Source of the DNA: Deltaproteobacteria bacterium
GTDB taxonomy: Bacteria; Myxococcota; UBA796; SXON01
Length of the DNA: 11,785 bases
Direction: 5' to 3'
Assembly: GCA_947483545.1 (NCBI GenBank)
Contig: CANKNP010000146.1
Span: 1 to 11,785, forward strand
Below are positions 1-5,453 of this stretch, piece by piece (the first letter of the stretch is position 1; each line of letters opens with the position of its first letter). A program made the translations under genes and the position numbers. The notes below the pieces were generated by a model that saw nothing but the letters and a program-made list of their open reading frames with translations, searched no databases and was not told where the DNA came from.

Positions 1-2
1 CG

Positions 3-257
3 GGCGCGAGCACCGAGGTGTACACCTTCGCGAACACGGTGCTGGACATCGTCATCGACTACCAGGGCGACCTGTACGTCGAGACCACCGGCGACGAGGT
101 CCGGCTCCTCGAAGCCGGCGCCACCACCGACATGCTGTTCGCCAGCGTGGTGGGCGACGGCAAGCTGGCGATCGCCCCGGACGGGTACGTCGTACGCGCC
201 AGCTTGAACCCGGTGTCGTCGGCAACCTACGAGGAATGGGCGGTTTGGACGCGGTGA
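3..257 (+). CDS. C-terminal fragment of an unidentified protein (possible beta-propeller-like repeats)
   Basis: The reading frame is open from the left edge and stops at TGA 255-257, so only the last 84 codons are visible and the start lies outside the window. A GTG at 18 is in frame, but the frame continues upstream and there is no ribosome binding site, so it is probably internal. The visible protein alternates short hydrophobic strands with Gly/Asp turns (for example GDLYVETTGDEVRLLEAG and GKLAIAPDGYVVRAS). This resembles the blade pattern of NHL or WD-like propellers, but no diagnostic motif is present. It ends in WAVWTR. A strong stem-loop begins at the base after the stop. I do not recognise the family; function is unassigned. 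Confidence 0.7.
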   Translation, partial: GASTEVYTFANTVLDIVIDYQGDLYVETTGDEVRLLEAGATTDMLFASVVGDGKLAIAPDGYVVRASLNPVSSATYEEWAVWTR

Positions 258-285
258 TCCGGGCCGATCCCTGGCTCGGCCCGGA
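258..285 (+). terminator. Stem-loop directly after the first stop codon
   Basis: Perfect 10-bp inverted repeat: TCCGGGCCGA at 258-267 pairs with TCGGCCCGGA at 276-285 across an 8-nt loop. It begins immediately after the TGA at 255-257. No T-run follows, so it is either a weak intrinsic terminator or a stabiliser of the mRNA 3' end. The position and stem strength support a 3'-end role; the mechanism is inferred. Confidence 0.5.
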
Positions 286-302
286 GAGCCTCAAGAAGTG
301 GA

Positions 303-414
303 TCACCACGGAGACACTGAGGCACGGAGAAAGGCGAGGAAAAAGGCTGAGATCGGAGCACCAGCGGTCGTAGGTGCGCACGACATCTCTGTGTTCTCCG
401 CGCCTCCGTGGTGA
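303..414. repeat. Element A: near-palindrome of 8-bp CACGGAG-type units
   Basis: The left arm (303-331) reads TCACCACGGAG, then ACACTGAG, then GCACGGAG. The reverse complement of the right arm (386-414) reads TCACCACGGAG, then GCGCGGAG, then AACACAGAG. The outer 11 bases of the two arms are identical in inverted orientation and the inner units drift from one 8-bp consensus. About 54 bp of purine-rich sequence separates the arms. The element fills the gap between two convergent genes. Similar CCACGGAG-rich intergenic repeats recur in many environmental bacterial genomes from memory; I know of no settled function. Confidence 0.8.
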
Positions 415-462
415 ATTCTCTCCCGGGGCGCCCGACCTGCCGGCCGGCCTGCCGTTGCAGGA

Positions 463-1410
463 TCAGCGGCAGAACGCCATCGGATCCCCGTCGCTCGGGT
501 CCCAGCACCCGCAGTCGCAGTTGTCGGCGTAGCCGGCGGTCTCCGTGAGCGTCGCGCTGCGAACGCCGTCTACCCACCACCAGCCATCTCGGTTGTGACA
601 GTCGTCGCTGTAGCTCCACCACGACAGATACCCCTGTAGGCACCAGTCTTCGCCGTCCTGGGCGAGCGCGAGTCGGAAGTACTCGTAGCCGTTGTTCGAC
701 CCCAGCAGGCCAACGATCGTGTAGTCCCCGTCCGCCAGCAGCGGGTCCGGACTGCCCGCGATGCTGAACCCGAGCGCGCTCTCGCTGGCGGCGCCTTCCG
801 CGGTGAGTGTGTAGACCATTTCGCCGTCCCAGGCGTAGACCCCGCCACCAGCGGTAGTGGTGACCACATGCTGAAACTCCCACGTGGCCACGGTGTCGTT
901 GTGGTCCATCGACCGCGAGACGGCCCCCTCCCAGGCGTTTCCGCAGTCGTCGACGCAGGGCCCCTCCCAGGTGTCAGAGTCGCCGTCGGTCTCATGGGCT
1001 GCGCAAACCCAGTCCCCATCGAAGGCTTCGGTGAGGTCGTAGACAAGGTAGTGGAGCGCCCACGCGGCGTGACGGATGTCCTCCATCGTGCCGAGGTCGA
1101 CGGGGCCCGGGTTGGTCAGCGCACACTCCCAAAGGTCGAGGTCGGCTTCGGCCGAGCAGATCGCTTCGTCCAGCTCCCCAGCCGTGTCGATCAGGTCACC
1201 GCTGTCCATGAAGTAAGGCTCCTCACACTCCCCCGTGTCGAGCGCGGAGTCGGAGTCTGGCGCGGTGTCGACGGGCTCCACGGAATCGGTCTCTTCGGAA
1301 TCTGTGGCCGCCGTGTCGACCGGGCCGACGCTGTCTGTCTCGGGGAGGTCGGAGTCCGCCGGGGCCCCAGCGGGAGGCGCGACGACGCAGGCACAGAGGG
1401 CCAGGAACAT
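463..1410 (-). CDS. Putative surface lipoprotein, Asp/Ser/Thr-rich stalk and Cys/Trp-rich domain
   Basis: The gene encodes 315 residues if it starts at the ATG at 1410. A GTG five codons upstream (1425) is in frame but would put hydrophilic residues ahead of the hydrophobic start, so ATG is preferred. The N-terminus MFLALCACVVAPPAG is a very short signal sequence with a possible lipobox (LCAC, Cys8), though it is not ideal. Residues about 18-62 form an acidic low-complexity stalk with a 10-residue repeat seen twice (TDSVGPVDTA, TDSVEPVDTA). After that come about 13 cysteines, including a NCDCGC cluster near residue 298, and many tryptophans (WSWW-like and GWWWV stretches). This suggests a disulphide-rich beta fold outside the cytoplasm. 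Asp/Thr-rich linkers of this kind are common in secreted myxobacterial proteins. The gene is divergent from the HAD gene and shows no Shine-Dalgarno. I recognise no named family. Confidence 0.8.
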   Translation of the reverse strand: MFLALCACVVAPPAGAPADSDLPETDSVGPVDTAATDSEETDSVEPVDTAPDSDSALDTGECEEPYFMDSGDLIDTAGELDEAICSAEADLDLWECALTNPGPVDLGTMEDIRHAAWALHYLVYDLTEAFDGDWVCAAHETDGDSDTWEGPCVDDCGNAWEGAVSRSMDHNDTVATWEFQHVVTTTAGGGVYAWDGEMVYTLTAEGAASESALGFSIAGSPDPLLADGDYTIVGLLGSNNGYEYFRLALAQDGEDWCLQGYLSWWSYSDDCHNRDGWWWVDGVRSATLTETAGYADNCDCGCWDPSDGDPMAFCR

Positions 1411-1416
1411 GCTGCG

Positions 1417-1422
1417 ATTGTA
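1417..1422 (-). promoter_or_regulatory. -10-like box TACAAT before the lipoprotein ATG
   Basis: Read on the minus strand, TACAAT lies 6 nt before the ATG at 1410. Transcription starting about 6-7 nt after this box would begin at or next to the start codon, giving a leaderless or near-leaderless mRNA. This agrees with the absence of any GGAG-like sequence there. No convincing -35 is visible. Confidence 0.4.
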
Positions 1423-1462
1423 CACGAGTACACCGTGCCGAATCGCGCGATGGGCGCTCGGG

Positions 1463-1468
1463 TATTAT
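1463..1468 (+). promoter_or_regulatory. -10-like box TATTAT before the HAD gene
   Basis: TATTAT lies 9 nt before the ATG at 1478 in an otherwise GC-rich spacer. No Shine-Dalgarno is present between box and start, so the transcript is probably leaderless or nearly so. No clear -35 hexamer is seen 16-18 bp upstream. Together with the opposing box at 1417-1422 it makes the 67-bp spacer a candidate bidirectional promoter. Confidence 0.45.
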
Positions 1469-1477
1469 CCCGGCCCG

Positions 1478-2149
1478 ATGAAGCCCCTCGTCCTCTTCGA
1501 CATCGACGGCACGCTGCTCAAGACCAGGGGAGCGGGCCGCGAGGCCCTGGACGATGCGTTTCGGAAGGTCCACGGCTGGGCGAACGCGACCGAGGGCGTT
1601 CACATCGGGGGTTCCACCGACGGCAAGATCTGTCAGGACGTCGGCGAGAAATTCGCCGCGACGGTGGACATCCCTGCCGTCCAGGCGGTGTACCTCGCCA
1701 GGCTCGCGGAGCGCCTGGGCGACCGATCCCGCACCACGGTTTGCCCTGGCGTTTTTGAGGTGCTCGGCGCGCTCCAAGGCCACGCGCACGTCGCGCTGCT
1801 CACGGGGAACTGGGAGGCGGGCGCCGCGCTCAAACTTGCCGCTGCCGACCTGCACAGTACGTTCGACTGGGGCGCCTACGCCGACGACGCCGTGGATCGG
1901 AACCACCTCTTGCCCATCGCCCGGCGGCGGGCCATCACCCGGGGTCTGAGCCCCACCCGCTTCATCGTGATCGGCGACACCCCCGCGGATGTGGCCTGCG
2001 CGCGGGCCGGCGACGGAGAGGTGATCGCGGTGGGCACGGGGTTTGCCGAGCCTGGGGAGCTTGAGGCCTGCAAGCCCGATTTGCTTGTGGTGGACCTGGC
2101 GAGGGAGTTTGAGCGGGTGATGGGGTTCCTGCGTCCTCCTCTGGCGTAG
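1478..2149 (+). CDS. HAD-superfamily hydrolase (phosphoglycolate-phosphatase-like, subfamily IA)
   Basis: The 223-residue protein is a typical length for a subfamily IA HAD phosphatase. Motif I is FDIDGTLL, with nucleophile Asp8 and acid/base Asp10. A helical cap follows (about residues 17-85), including GGSTDGKI, which matches the conserved G-x-x-D turn of this subfamily. Motif II is LLTGN (Thr109), and motif IV is VIGDTPADV (Asp167 and Asp171), binding Mg2+. The motif III basic residue is probably one of the arginines near 149-152. Known members hydrolyse small phosphate monoesters in the cytoplasm; the substrate cannot be read from the sequence. The frame is open upstream to 1235, but the ATG at 1478 places motif I at the usual position and follows a TATTAT box. 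No ribosome binding site is visible. Confidence 0.93.
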   Translation: MKPLVLFDIDGTLLKTRGAGREALDDAFRKVHGWANATEGVHIGGSTDGKICQDVGEKFAATVDIPAVQAVYLARLAERLGDRSRTTVCPGVFEVLGALQGHAHVALLTGNWEAGAALKLAAADLHSTFDWGAYADDAVDRNHLLPIARRRAITRGLSPTRFIVIGDTPADVACARAGDGEVIAVGTGFAEPGELEACKPDLLVVDLAREFERVMGFLRPPLA

Positions 2150-2170
2150 AACGCGTCCCCGGAGGAAGGT

Positions 2171-2242
2171 CCACGCAAAGGCGCAAAGCCGCCAAGAAGC
2201 ACCCGCTCCCCCTCCCCTTCGCGCCTTTGCGCCTTTGCATGG
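2171..2242. repeat. Element B: 26-bp-arm hairpin of GCGCAAAG-type 8-bp units
   Basis: The left arm 2171-2196 reads CC, ACGCAAAG, GCGCAAAG, CCGCCAAG. The reverse complement of the right arm (2217-2242) reads CC, ATGCAAAG, GCGCAAAG, GCGCGAAG. The arms match at 23 of 26 positions around a 20-nt C-rich loop (2197-2216). Each arm is three 8-bp units, so the element is both palindromic and periodic. It begins 22 bp after the HAD stop codon, so in RNA it could fold as a large 3' hairpin. It is not a CRISPR (no unique spacers) and has no coding sequence. Confidence 0.85.
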
Positions 2243-2250
2243 GCAATTCC

Positions 2251-2274
2251 CCTCCGTGCCTCCGTGTCTCCGTG
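2251..2274. repeat. Element C: three 8-bp CCTCCGTG units
   Basis: CCTCCGTG at 2251-2258, CCTCCGTG at 2259-2266 and TCTCCGTG at 2267-2274, then GTACACC. On the other strand these read as CACGGAG units, the family of element A. Only 8 bp separates it from element B, whose units have a different sequence but the same 8-bp length. No intact opposite arm is present; CCCCGGAGG at 2157-2165, just outside element B, may be a relic of one. Confidence 0.75.
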
Positions 2275-2310
2275 GTACACCCGGCATTTTCCTCCGCCGC
2301 GCGGCGCAGC

Positions 2311-2350
2311 ACCCTCCCCCTCCCCTTCGCGCCTTCGCCTGGGCGATTCC
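2311..2350. repeat. Element D: shortened second copy of the loop and right arm of element B
   Basis: Positions 2311-2350 align with 2201-2250. Both begin ACCC, share TCCCCCTCCCCTTCGCGCCTT, and end TGGGC(A/G)ATTCC. The copy lacks two bases near its left end and exactly one 8-bp unit (GCCTTTGC). The bases before both copies end in AGC. The matching left arm is absent, so D is a partial or decayed duplicate. It ends 54 bp before the start codon of the MopE-repeat gene. Confidence 0.75.
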
Positions 2351-2391
2351 GCCTGCGACGTCACGCCGAGGACGCCCCACCGAAAGTCCTG

Positions 2392-2397
2392 TATTCT
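2392..2397 (+). promoter_or_regulatory. -10-like box TATTCT before the MopE-repeat gene
   Basis: TATTCT lies 7 nt before the ATG at 2405, with no Shine-Dalgarno between them. This is the same arrangement as at 1417-1422 and 1463-1468, which raises its credibility. No -35 sequence is evident upstream, where element D ends at 2350. Confidence 0.35.
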
Positions 2398-2404
2398 GCA
2401 CCCG

Positions 2405-3256
2405 ATGCTCCTCGCCCTGCTCGCCTGCGCGACCCCGCTCCCCTCGCCGGCGGTGCCGCCCGGTGAAGCACCCGAAGCTCCCGTCGAGGTCGTCGCGCCC
2501 ACGCTCCTCCGCCCCCAACCCCTGCCAAGGTGGTACCGGGACGACGACGGGGACGGGTACGGGACGCTGCCGCTTGCCCTCGCGATCGCCCAACCCGAGG
2601 GGTACGTCGCGGCCTCCGGCGACTGTGACGACTGGCGCGCGGACGTTCACCCGGAAGCGGAGGAGCTCTGCGATGACGGTATCGACAACGACTGCGACGG
2701 CAGCGAACGGGAGAGCTCCCTCTGGCATGCGGACGACGATGGCGATGGCTACGGTGAACAAGCGTCGCAAGGCAGCGCCTGCACTGCATCGGCTGGCTGG
2801 GTCGCCAATGGCGACGACTGCGACGATGCGGACGGCAACGAGGCGGGCGAGTACGACGGCGGCGGAGTGAAAATCTACGACGGCGAGGTGACCTGGTCGC
2901 ACTCCGATCTTTACGGCAACGTCCCCGACGACATCGACGGGGGCACCTTCCCGAGCGGATCGGACGGCAACGTCTCGGTCGACCCGATGTGGTTCGACCC
3001 CGCCGCTGAGGGCGCCGCCGGCTTTCGCCTTGACGCCGCCTCCCCGCTCGTCGCAGCCGGCGACCCCACGATCTTGAACCCCAACGGCACGCGGTCGGAC
3101 ATCGGCCCCCTCGGGGGCGCCAACGCCGCAGGGTTCGACCTGGATCTGGACGGCTACGGGCTCTGGTGGCTCCCCGGCGCCTACTCGCCCACGACGTCGC
3201 CGGACCTCGATTGCGACGACGCCGCCGCCACCCTGTTCCCCGGCTCCGGCTGCTGA
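2405..3256 (+). CDS. Putative lipoprotein with MopE-type metal-binding repeats and a beta-helix-like insert
   Basis: The 283-residue protein starts MLLALLAC, a minimal lipoprotein signal with a good lipobox (LLAC, Cys8), so it is probably lipid-anchored outside the cytoplasm. A Pro-rich linker leads to WYRDDDGDGYG (43-53), GDCDDWRADVHP (72-83) and ELCDDGIDNDCDGS (87-100), the hallmark of the MopE 'putative metal-binding' repeat (Cu-binding MopE family). A second unit begins at 108 and breaks off after GDDCDDADGN (137-145). It is followed abruptly by a different module (151-238) with SHSDLYGN, VDPMWFDP, FRLDAASPLVAAGDP and SDIGPLGG, typical of the last coils of parallel beta-helix surface proteins. 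MopE-like text (DLDLDGYG, DLDCDDAAATLFPGSGC) then resumes. The Asp-rich DxDGDG turns probably bind Ca2+. An internal deletion or fusion near residue 147 is likely. The ATG was chosen for the lipobox. Ligand and role are unknown. Confidence 0.88.
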   Translation: MLLALLACATPLPSPAVPPGEAPEAPVEVVAPTLLRPQPLPRWYRDDDGDGYGTLPLALAIAQPEGYVAASGDCDDWRADVHPEAEELCDDGIDNDCDGSERESSLWHADDDGDGYGEQASQGSACTASAGWVANGDDCDDADGNEAGEYDGGGVKIYDGEVTWSHSDLYGNVPDDIDGGTFPSGSDGNVSVDPMWFDPAAEGAAGFRLDAASPLVAAGDPTILNPNGTRSDIGPLGGANAAGFDLDLDGYGLWWLPGAYSPTTSPDLDCDDAAATLFPGSGC

Positions 3257-3260
3257 ACCG

Positions 3261-3280
3261 GGCGGGGTGAACCTCCCGCC
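3261..3280 (+). terminator. Weak stem-loop after the MopE-repeat gene
   Basis: GGCGGG at 3261-3266 pairs with CCCGCC at 3275-3280 across an 8-nt loop, starting 4 nt after the stop codon. Only TT follows, so termination by this hairpin alone is doubtful. The rest of 3281-3470 holds no convincing gene on either strand. Confidence 0.3.
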
Positions 3281-3316
3281 TTCCCGCCGGATTCGCAGCG
3301 GCAGACCACGCCCCGC

Positions 3317-3332
3317 CACGCGAGTACGCGTG
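3317..3332. repeat. Short perfect dyad CACGCG-AGTA-CGCGTG
   Basis: Six-base arms flank a 4-nt centre in the spacer between the MopE-repeat gene and the converging hpf gene. It could be part of 3'-end structure for either transcript or a protein-binding dyad. Dyads of this size also arise by chance in DNA this rich in CG. Confidence 0.3.
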
Positions 3333-3379
3333 CCGGGGGCCCCTGCAACTTGCGCGTTGTACGGCGCGGAAGCAGCTAA

Positions 3380-3401
3380 ACACGCTCGCTGGCTCGCGTG
3401 T
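3380..3401 (-). terminator. Possible terminator downstream of hpf
   Basis: Read on the minus strand, ACACGC and GCGTGT form a 6-bp stem around a 10-nt loop. The stem runs into TTTAG, a short T-run, about 70 nt after the hpf stop codon. It is the only hairpin in this spacer with T residues on the correct side, but it is short. Confidence 0.3.
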
Positions 3402-3470
3402 CGCTGCTCGCTCCGCGGATCGCCCCCCACGGAGACGCTCGGTTAGCCCATAGCAGCCCAAGGCCGAGGA

Positions 3471-3773
3471 CTACCTCTCCGGGCTGATCCGCCGCTGGGC
3501 CTTCTCTTTCTGCTTCTGCGCCGCGTGCTCCAGCTTGACCATCACGCCGTCGAGCGTGGCGTACATGTCGTCCGTCTCGTCGGTGGCGTGCAGGACCTCG
3601 CCGGCGGCGTGGACGGTGAGATCCGCGCGGTGGCGGTGCTTGTCCACGGTGAGCGTGACGTGGGCAGCGGAGGGCTCTCGAAGGTGCTTTTCAACCTTCG
3701 CAAAACGCTTGAGCGCCCAGGCGCGGATGGCCTCGGTGGACTCGATGTTCCGGAAGGTAAACTCCAGCTCCAT
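3471..3773 (-). CDS. hpf: Short ribosome hibernation promoting factor (HPF/RaiA family)
   Basis: The 100-residue protein has the complete N-terminal S30AE/HPF fold and no C-terminal dimerisation domain, so it is the short form. Recognisable parts are FTFRNIESTEAIRAW at the start, the basic helix RFAKVEKHL, the strands AHVTLTVDKHRHRADLTV, and TDETDDMYATLDGVMVKLEHAAQK, typical of the second helix. Family members bind the 30S decoding region in stationary phase and keep ribosomes idle. The ATG at 3773 was chosen over the GTG at 3779 because AGGAG at 3779-3783 is 5 nt before the ATG but directly abuts the GTG. It lies 53 bp downstream of rpoN on the same strand, a pairing conserved across many proteobacteria, so it is probably cotranscribed. 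The usual next genes (ptsN, hprK, rapZ) are absent; an opposite-strand gene follows. Confidence 0.95.
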   Translation of the reverse strand: MELEFTFRNIESTEAIRAWALKRFAKVEKHLREPSAAHVTLTVDKHRHRADLTVHAAGEVLHATDETDDMYATLDGVMVKLEHAAQKQKEKAQRRISPER

Positions 3774-3778
3774 GATCA

Positions 3779-3783
3779 CTCCT
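3779..3783 (-). promoter_or_regulatory. Ribosome binding site of hpf
   Basis: AGGAG on the minus strand, 5 nt before the ATG at 3773. It decides the start, because the in-frame GTG at 3779 would overlap the end of the site. Confidence 0.7.
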
Positions 3784-3826
3784 ACGGGCTATACACCCGG
3801 CAAATGCCCAGGATTGGGCGGGTAAA

Positions 3827-5269
3827 TCAGCAAACGTTCCTGCGCTTGGAAGAGGGGAGGATGCCCATGGCCTCTCTGTACTTCGCGACGGTGCGGCGCG
3901 CGATGTCCACGTTATCGGCCTGTAAGAGCTTGACGATGCCGTCGTCGGAGACCGGGGCGTTCGGATCCTCCGCGGCGATGAGCTTCTTGATCCTGCGCTT
4001 CACCGACTCGGCGGCCACCTGCTCGCCGGAGACGGCGTTGACCCCGTTGTTGAAGAAGTACTTGATCTCCAAGGTTCCCTGGGGACAGTGCACGTATTTG
4101 TTCGACGTCGCCCGGGAGACCGTGCTCTCGTGGACGCCAATCTCGTCCGCCACATCGCGTAAGACCATGGGCTTGAGGTAATCACCGCCCTTGTCGAAAA
4201 ACTCCGCCTGACGTTCCAAGATGCACTTCATCACCTTGCCGATCGTGCTCTGGCGCTTGTAGATCGACTCGATCAAGAACTTTGCGCTTGCAAGACGCTC
4301 TTTGATGTAGTCCCGCTCCTCGCGGGTGTTGTCCTTGCCAAGGAGCACGCGCCGGTAGTGGTTCGACAAGCGCAGCTTCGGCAGGCCGTCTTCATTCTGG
4401 GATACGACCCATTCACCGCCCTGTTTGACGACGTAGACATCAGGCGAGATGTACTGCGGGTCGGGCGCTGTGTGGGCGCGTCCGGGCCAGGGCTCCAGGT
4501 GCTTGAGCATCCGGTGATACTCAAGCACGTCCTCCACATCGATGTCGAGCGCCCGGGCGATCGCCGGGTAGGCGCGCTTTTCGATGTCCGTAAGGTGGTT
4601 TTCCACGAGGCGGGGGAAGTACGGGTCCTCAGGGTAGAGCGTGCGGACCTGAATGGACAGGCACTCCTGGAGTGAGCGGGCACCGCAGCCCAGCGGGTCG
4701 AGGTGCTGCACGATCTCCAAGGCGCCTTCGGCATCCTCGGGGTCGAGCGTGTGCTCGCGGATCAGATCCTCGAGGGTGCCCACGAGCCAACCCCGATCGT
4801 CCAGGTTCTGGATGATCAGGTGGGCCGCCGCCTGCTCGCCGTCGGTGCAGCTCGTCATCCGCAGCTGCCATTCGAGGTGGTCCGCCAGGGAACCGGCGCC
4901 CACGAGGTTGGTCTCGATCGGGGGAAGCTCGTCCATGCCGGAGGACCCGCGATCACCGGCCGGCCGATCATCCGCGAGGTGCGCGGCGACCTGCTGCCAA
5001 TCGATGTCCTCGCCCTGTCCGTTGTTCTGCTCCGAAGCATCCGCGACAACAGCCTGCGTCTGGCTCTCCAGCGAACGTTGCGCGTCGCTGACAACTTCCG
5101 CCGATGTACCCGGGATCTCCTCGAGGGTGGGGTTCTCCAGGAGCTCTTGCTGCACCTGCTCCACAAGCTCCAGATGGTTGAGCTGCAGGAGCTTGATCGC
5201 CTGCTGGAGCTGCTGGGTGAGCACCAGCGACTGCGAGAGCTTGAGGGATTGCTTCAGCTCCAAGCCCAA
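3827..5269 (-). CDS. rpoN: RNA polymerase sigma-54 factor
   Basis: The 480-residue protein is the usual length and directs RNA polymerase to -24/-12 promoters opened by AAA+ activators. Region I (1-50) is the Gln/Leu-rich activator-interaction segment MGLELKQSLKLSQS...LTQQLQQAIKLLQL. Residues about 55-115 are the acidic, variable region II. The core-binding region spans about 120-330 (SLADHLEWQL, LDDRGWL, LDPLGCGARSLQECL). The helix-turn-helix (about 366-390) contains LRDVADEIGVHESTVSRATSNKYV. The RpoN box, ARRTVAKYRE, is at 457-466 near the C-terminus. The frame also opens at a GTG (5284), but GGAGG at 5278-5282 is 8 nt before TTG 5269, and that start gives the standard N-terminus of the family. 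hpf follows after 53 bp. The kinase gene ends 245 bp upstream, with a hairpin and a candidate promoter between. Confidence 0.97.
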   Translation of the reverse strand: MGLELKQSLKLSQSLVLTQQLQQAIKLLQLNHLELVEQVQQELLENPTLEEIPGTSAEVVSDAQRSLESQTQAVVADASEQNNGQGEDIDWQQVAAHLADDRPAGDRGSSGMDELPPIETNLVGAGSLADHLEWQLRMTSCTDGEQAAAHLIIQNLDDRGWLVGTLEDLIREHTLDPEDAEGALEIVQHLDPLGCGARSLQECLSIQVRTLYPEDPYFPRLVENHLTDIEKRAYPAIARALDIDVEDVLEYHRMLKHLEPWPGRAHTAPDPQYISPDVYVVKQGGEWVVSQNEDGLPKLRLSNHYRRVLLGKDNTREERDYIKERLASAKFLIESIYKRQSTIGKVMKCILERQAEFFDKGGDYLKPMVLRDVADEIGVHESTVSRATSNKYVHCPQGTLEIKYFFNNGVNAVSGEQVAAESVKRRIKKLIAAEDPNAPVSDDGIVKLLQADNVDIARRTVAKYREAMGILPSSKRRNVC

Positions 5270-5277
5270 GGGGCATA

Positions 5278-5282
5278 CCTCC
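5278..5282 (-). promoter_or_regulatory. Ribosome binding site setting the TTG start of rpoN
   Basis: GGAGG on the minus strand lies 8 nt before TTG at 5269. It overlaps the alternative GTG codon at 5284, so that start cannot use it. An ATG at 5276 is out of frame with rpoN and only 1 nt from the site. Confidence 0.7.
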
Positions 5283-5294
5283 ACGAAAAGTTGC

Positions 5295-5309
5295 CCGGGA
5301 AAATCCCGG
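5295..5309. repeat. Dyad CCGGGA-AAA-TCCCGG in the rpoN leader
   Basis: Perfect 6-bp arms around AAA, 12 bp upstream of the rpoN ribosome binding site. As RNA it would be a tight hairpin; as DNA it is a 15-bp operator-like dyad. Either could tune rpoN expression, but no regulator can be named. Confidence 0.35.
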
Positions 5310-5341
5310 ATTCAAGGCGCTGAACGATACCTTTCAACAGC

Positions 5342-5370
5342 ATCCTATTGCCTTCCGGTCCAGTTCGCAA
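5342..5370 (-). promoter_or_regulatory. Candidate sigma-70 promoter of rpoN
   Basis: On the minus strand TTGCGA (5365-5370) and TAGGAT (5342-5347) are separated by 17 bp. Each matches its consensus hexamer at four of six positions. It would give an mRNA leader of roughly 65 nt that contains the dyad at 5295-5309. Found by eye only. Confidence 0.35.
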
Positions 5371-5453
5371 AGGCTGGGCCCGCTCCGAACGGGCTGCGCG
5401 GGCGGGGGACGAGAAAAGTCGGCGCCCAACGCGGTCCCATGCCAGCAAGGTCA

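Noticed and set aside
2171..2350. CRISPR array
   Set aside because: The units are 8 bp, contiguous and without unique spacers, and no cas gene is present.
2227..2870. Small predicted peptides from the repeat regions (such as TTEARR or AKAQRR types)
   Set aside because: They are translations of the 8-bp repeat units; such peptides often appear as spurious hypothetical proteins where these repeats occur.
1223..3430. A 735-codon open frame on the minus strand across the HAD and MopE-repeat genes
   Set aside because: It is antisense to two genes with clear motifs, is rich in Arg/Gly/Ala/Val with no domain, and runs through the intergenic repeats. It is a shadow of high GC content.
3427..3436. 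CCACGGAGAC, identical to part of element A
   Set aside because: A 10-base match without further units or a partner arm could be chance; at most a decayed fragment.
3340..3470. A tRNA or small RNA gene downstream of hpf
   Set aside because: Stems can be drawn, but no cloverleaf with a T-loop GTTCRA motif or matched acceptor stem is present.
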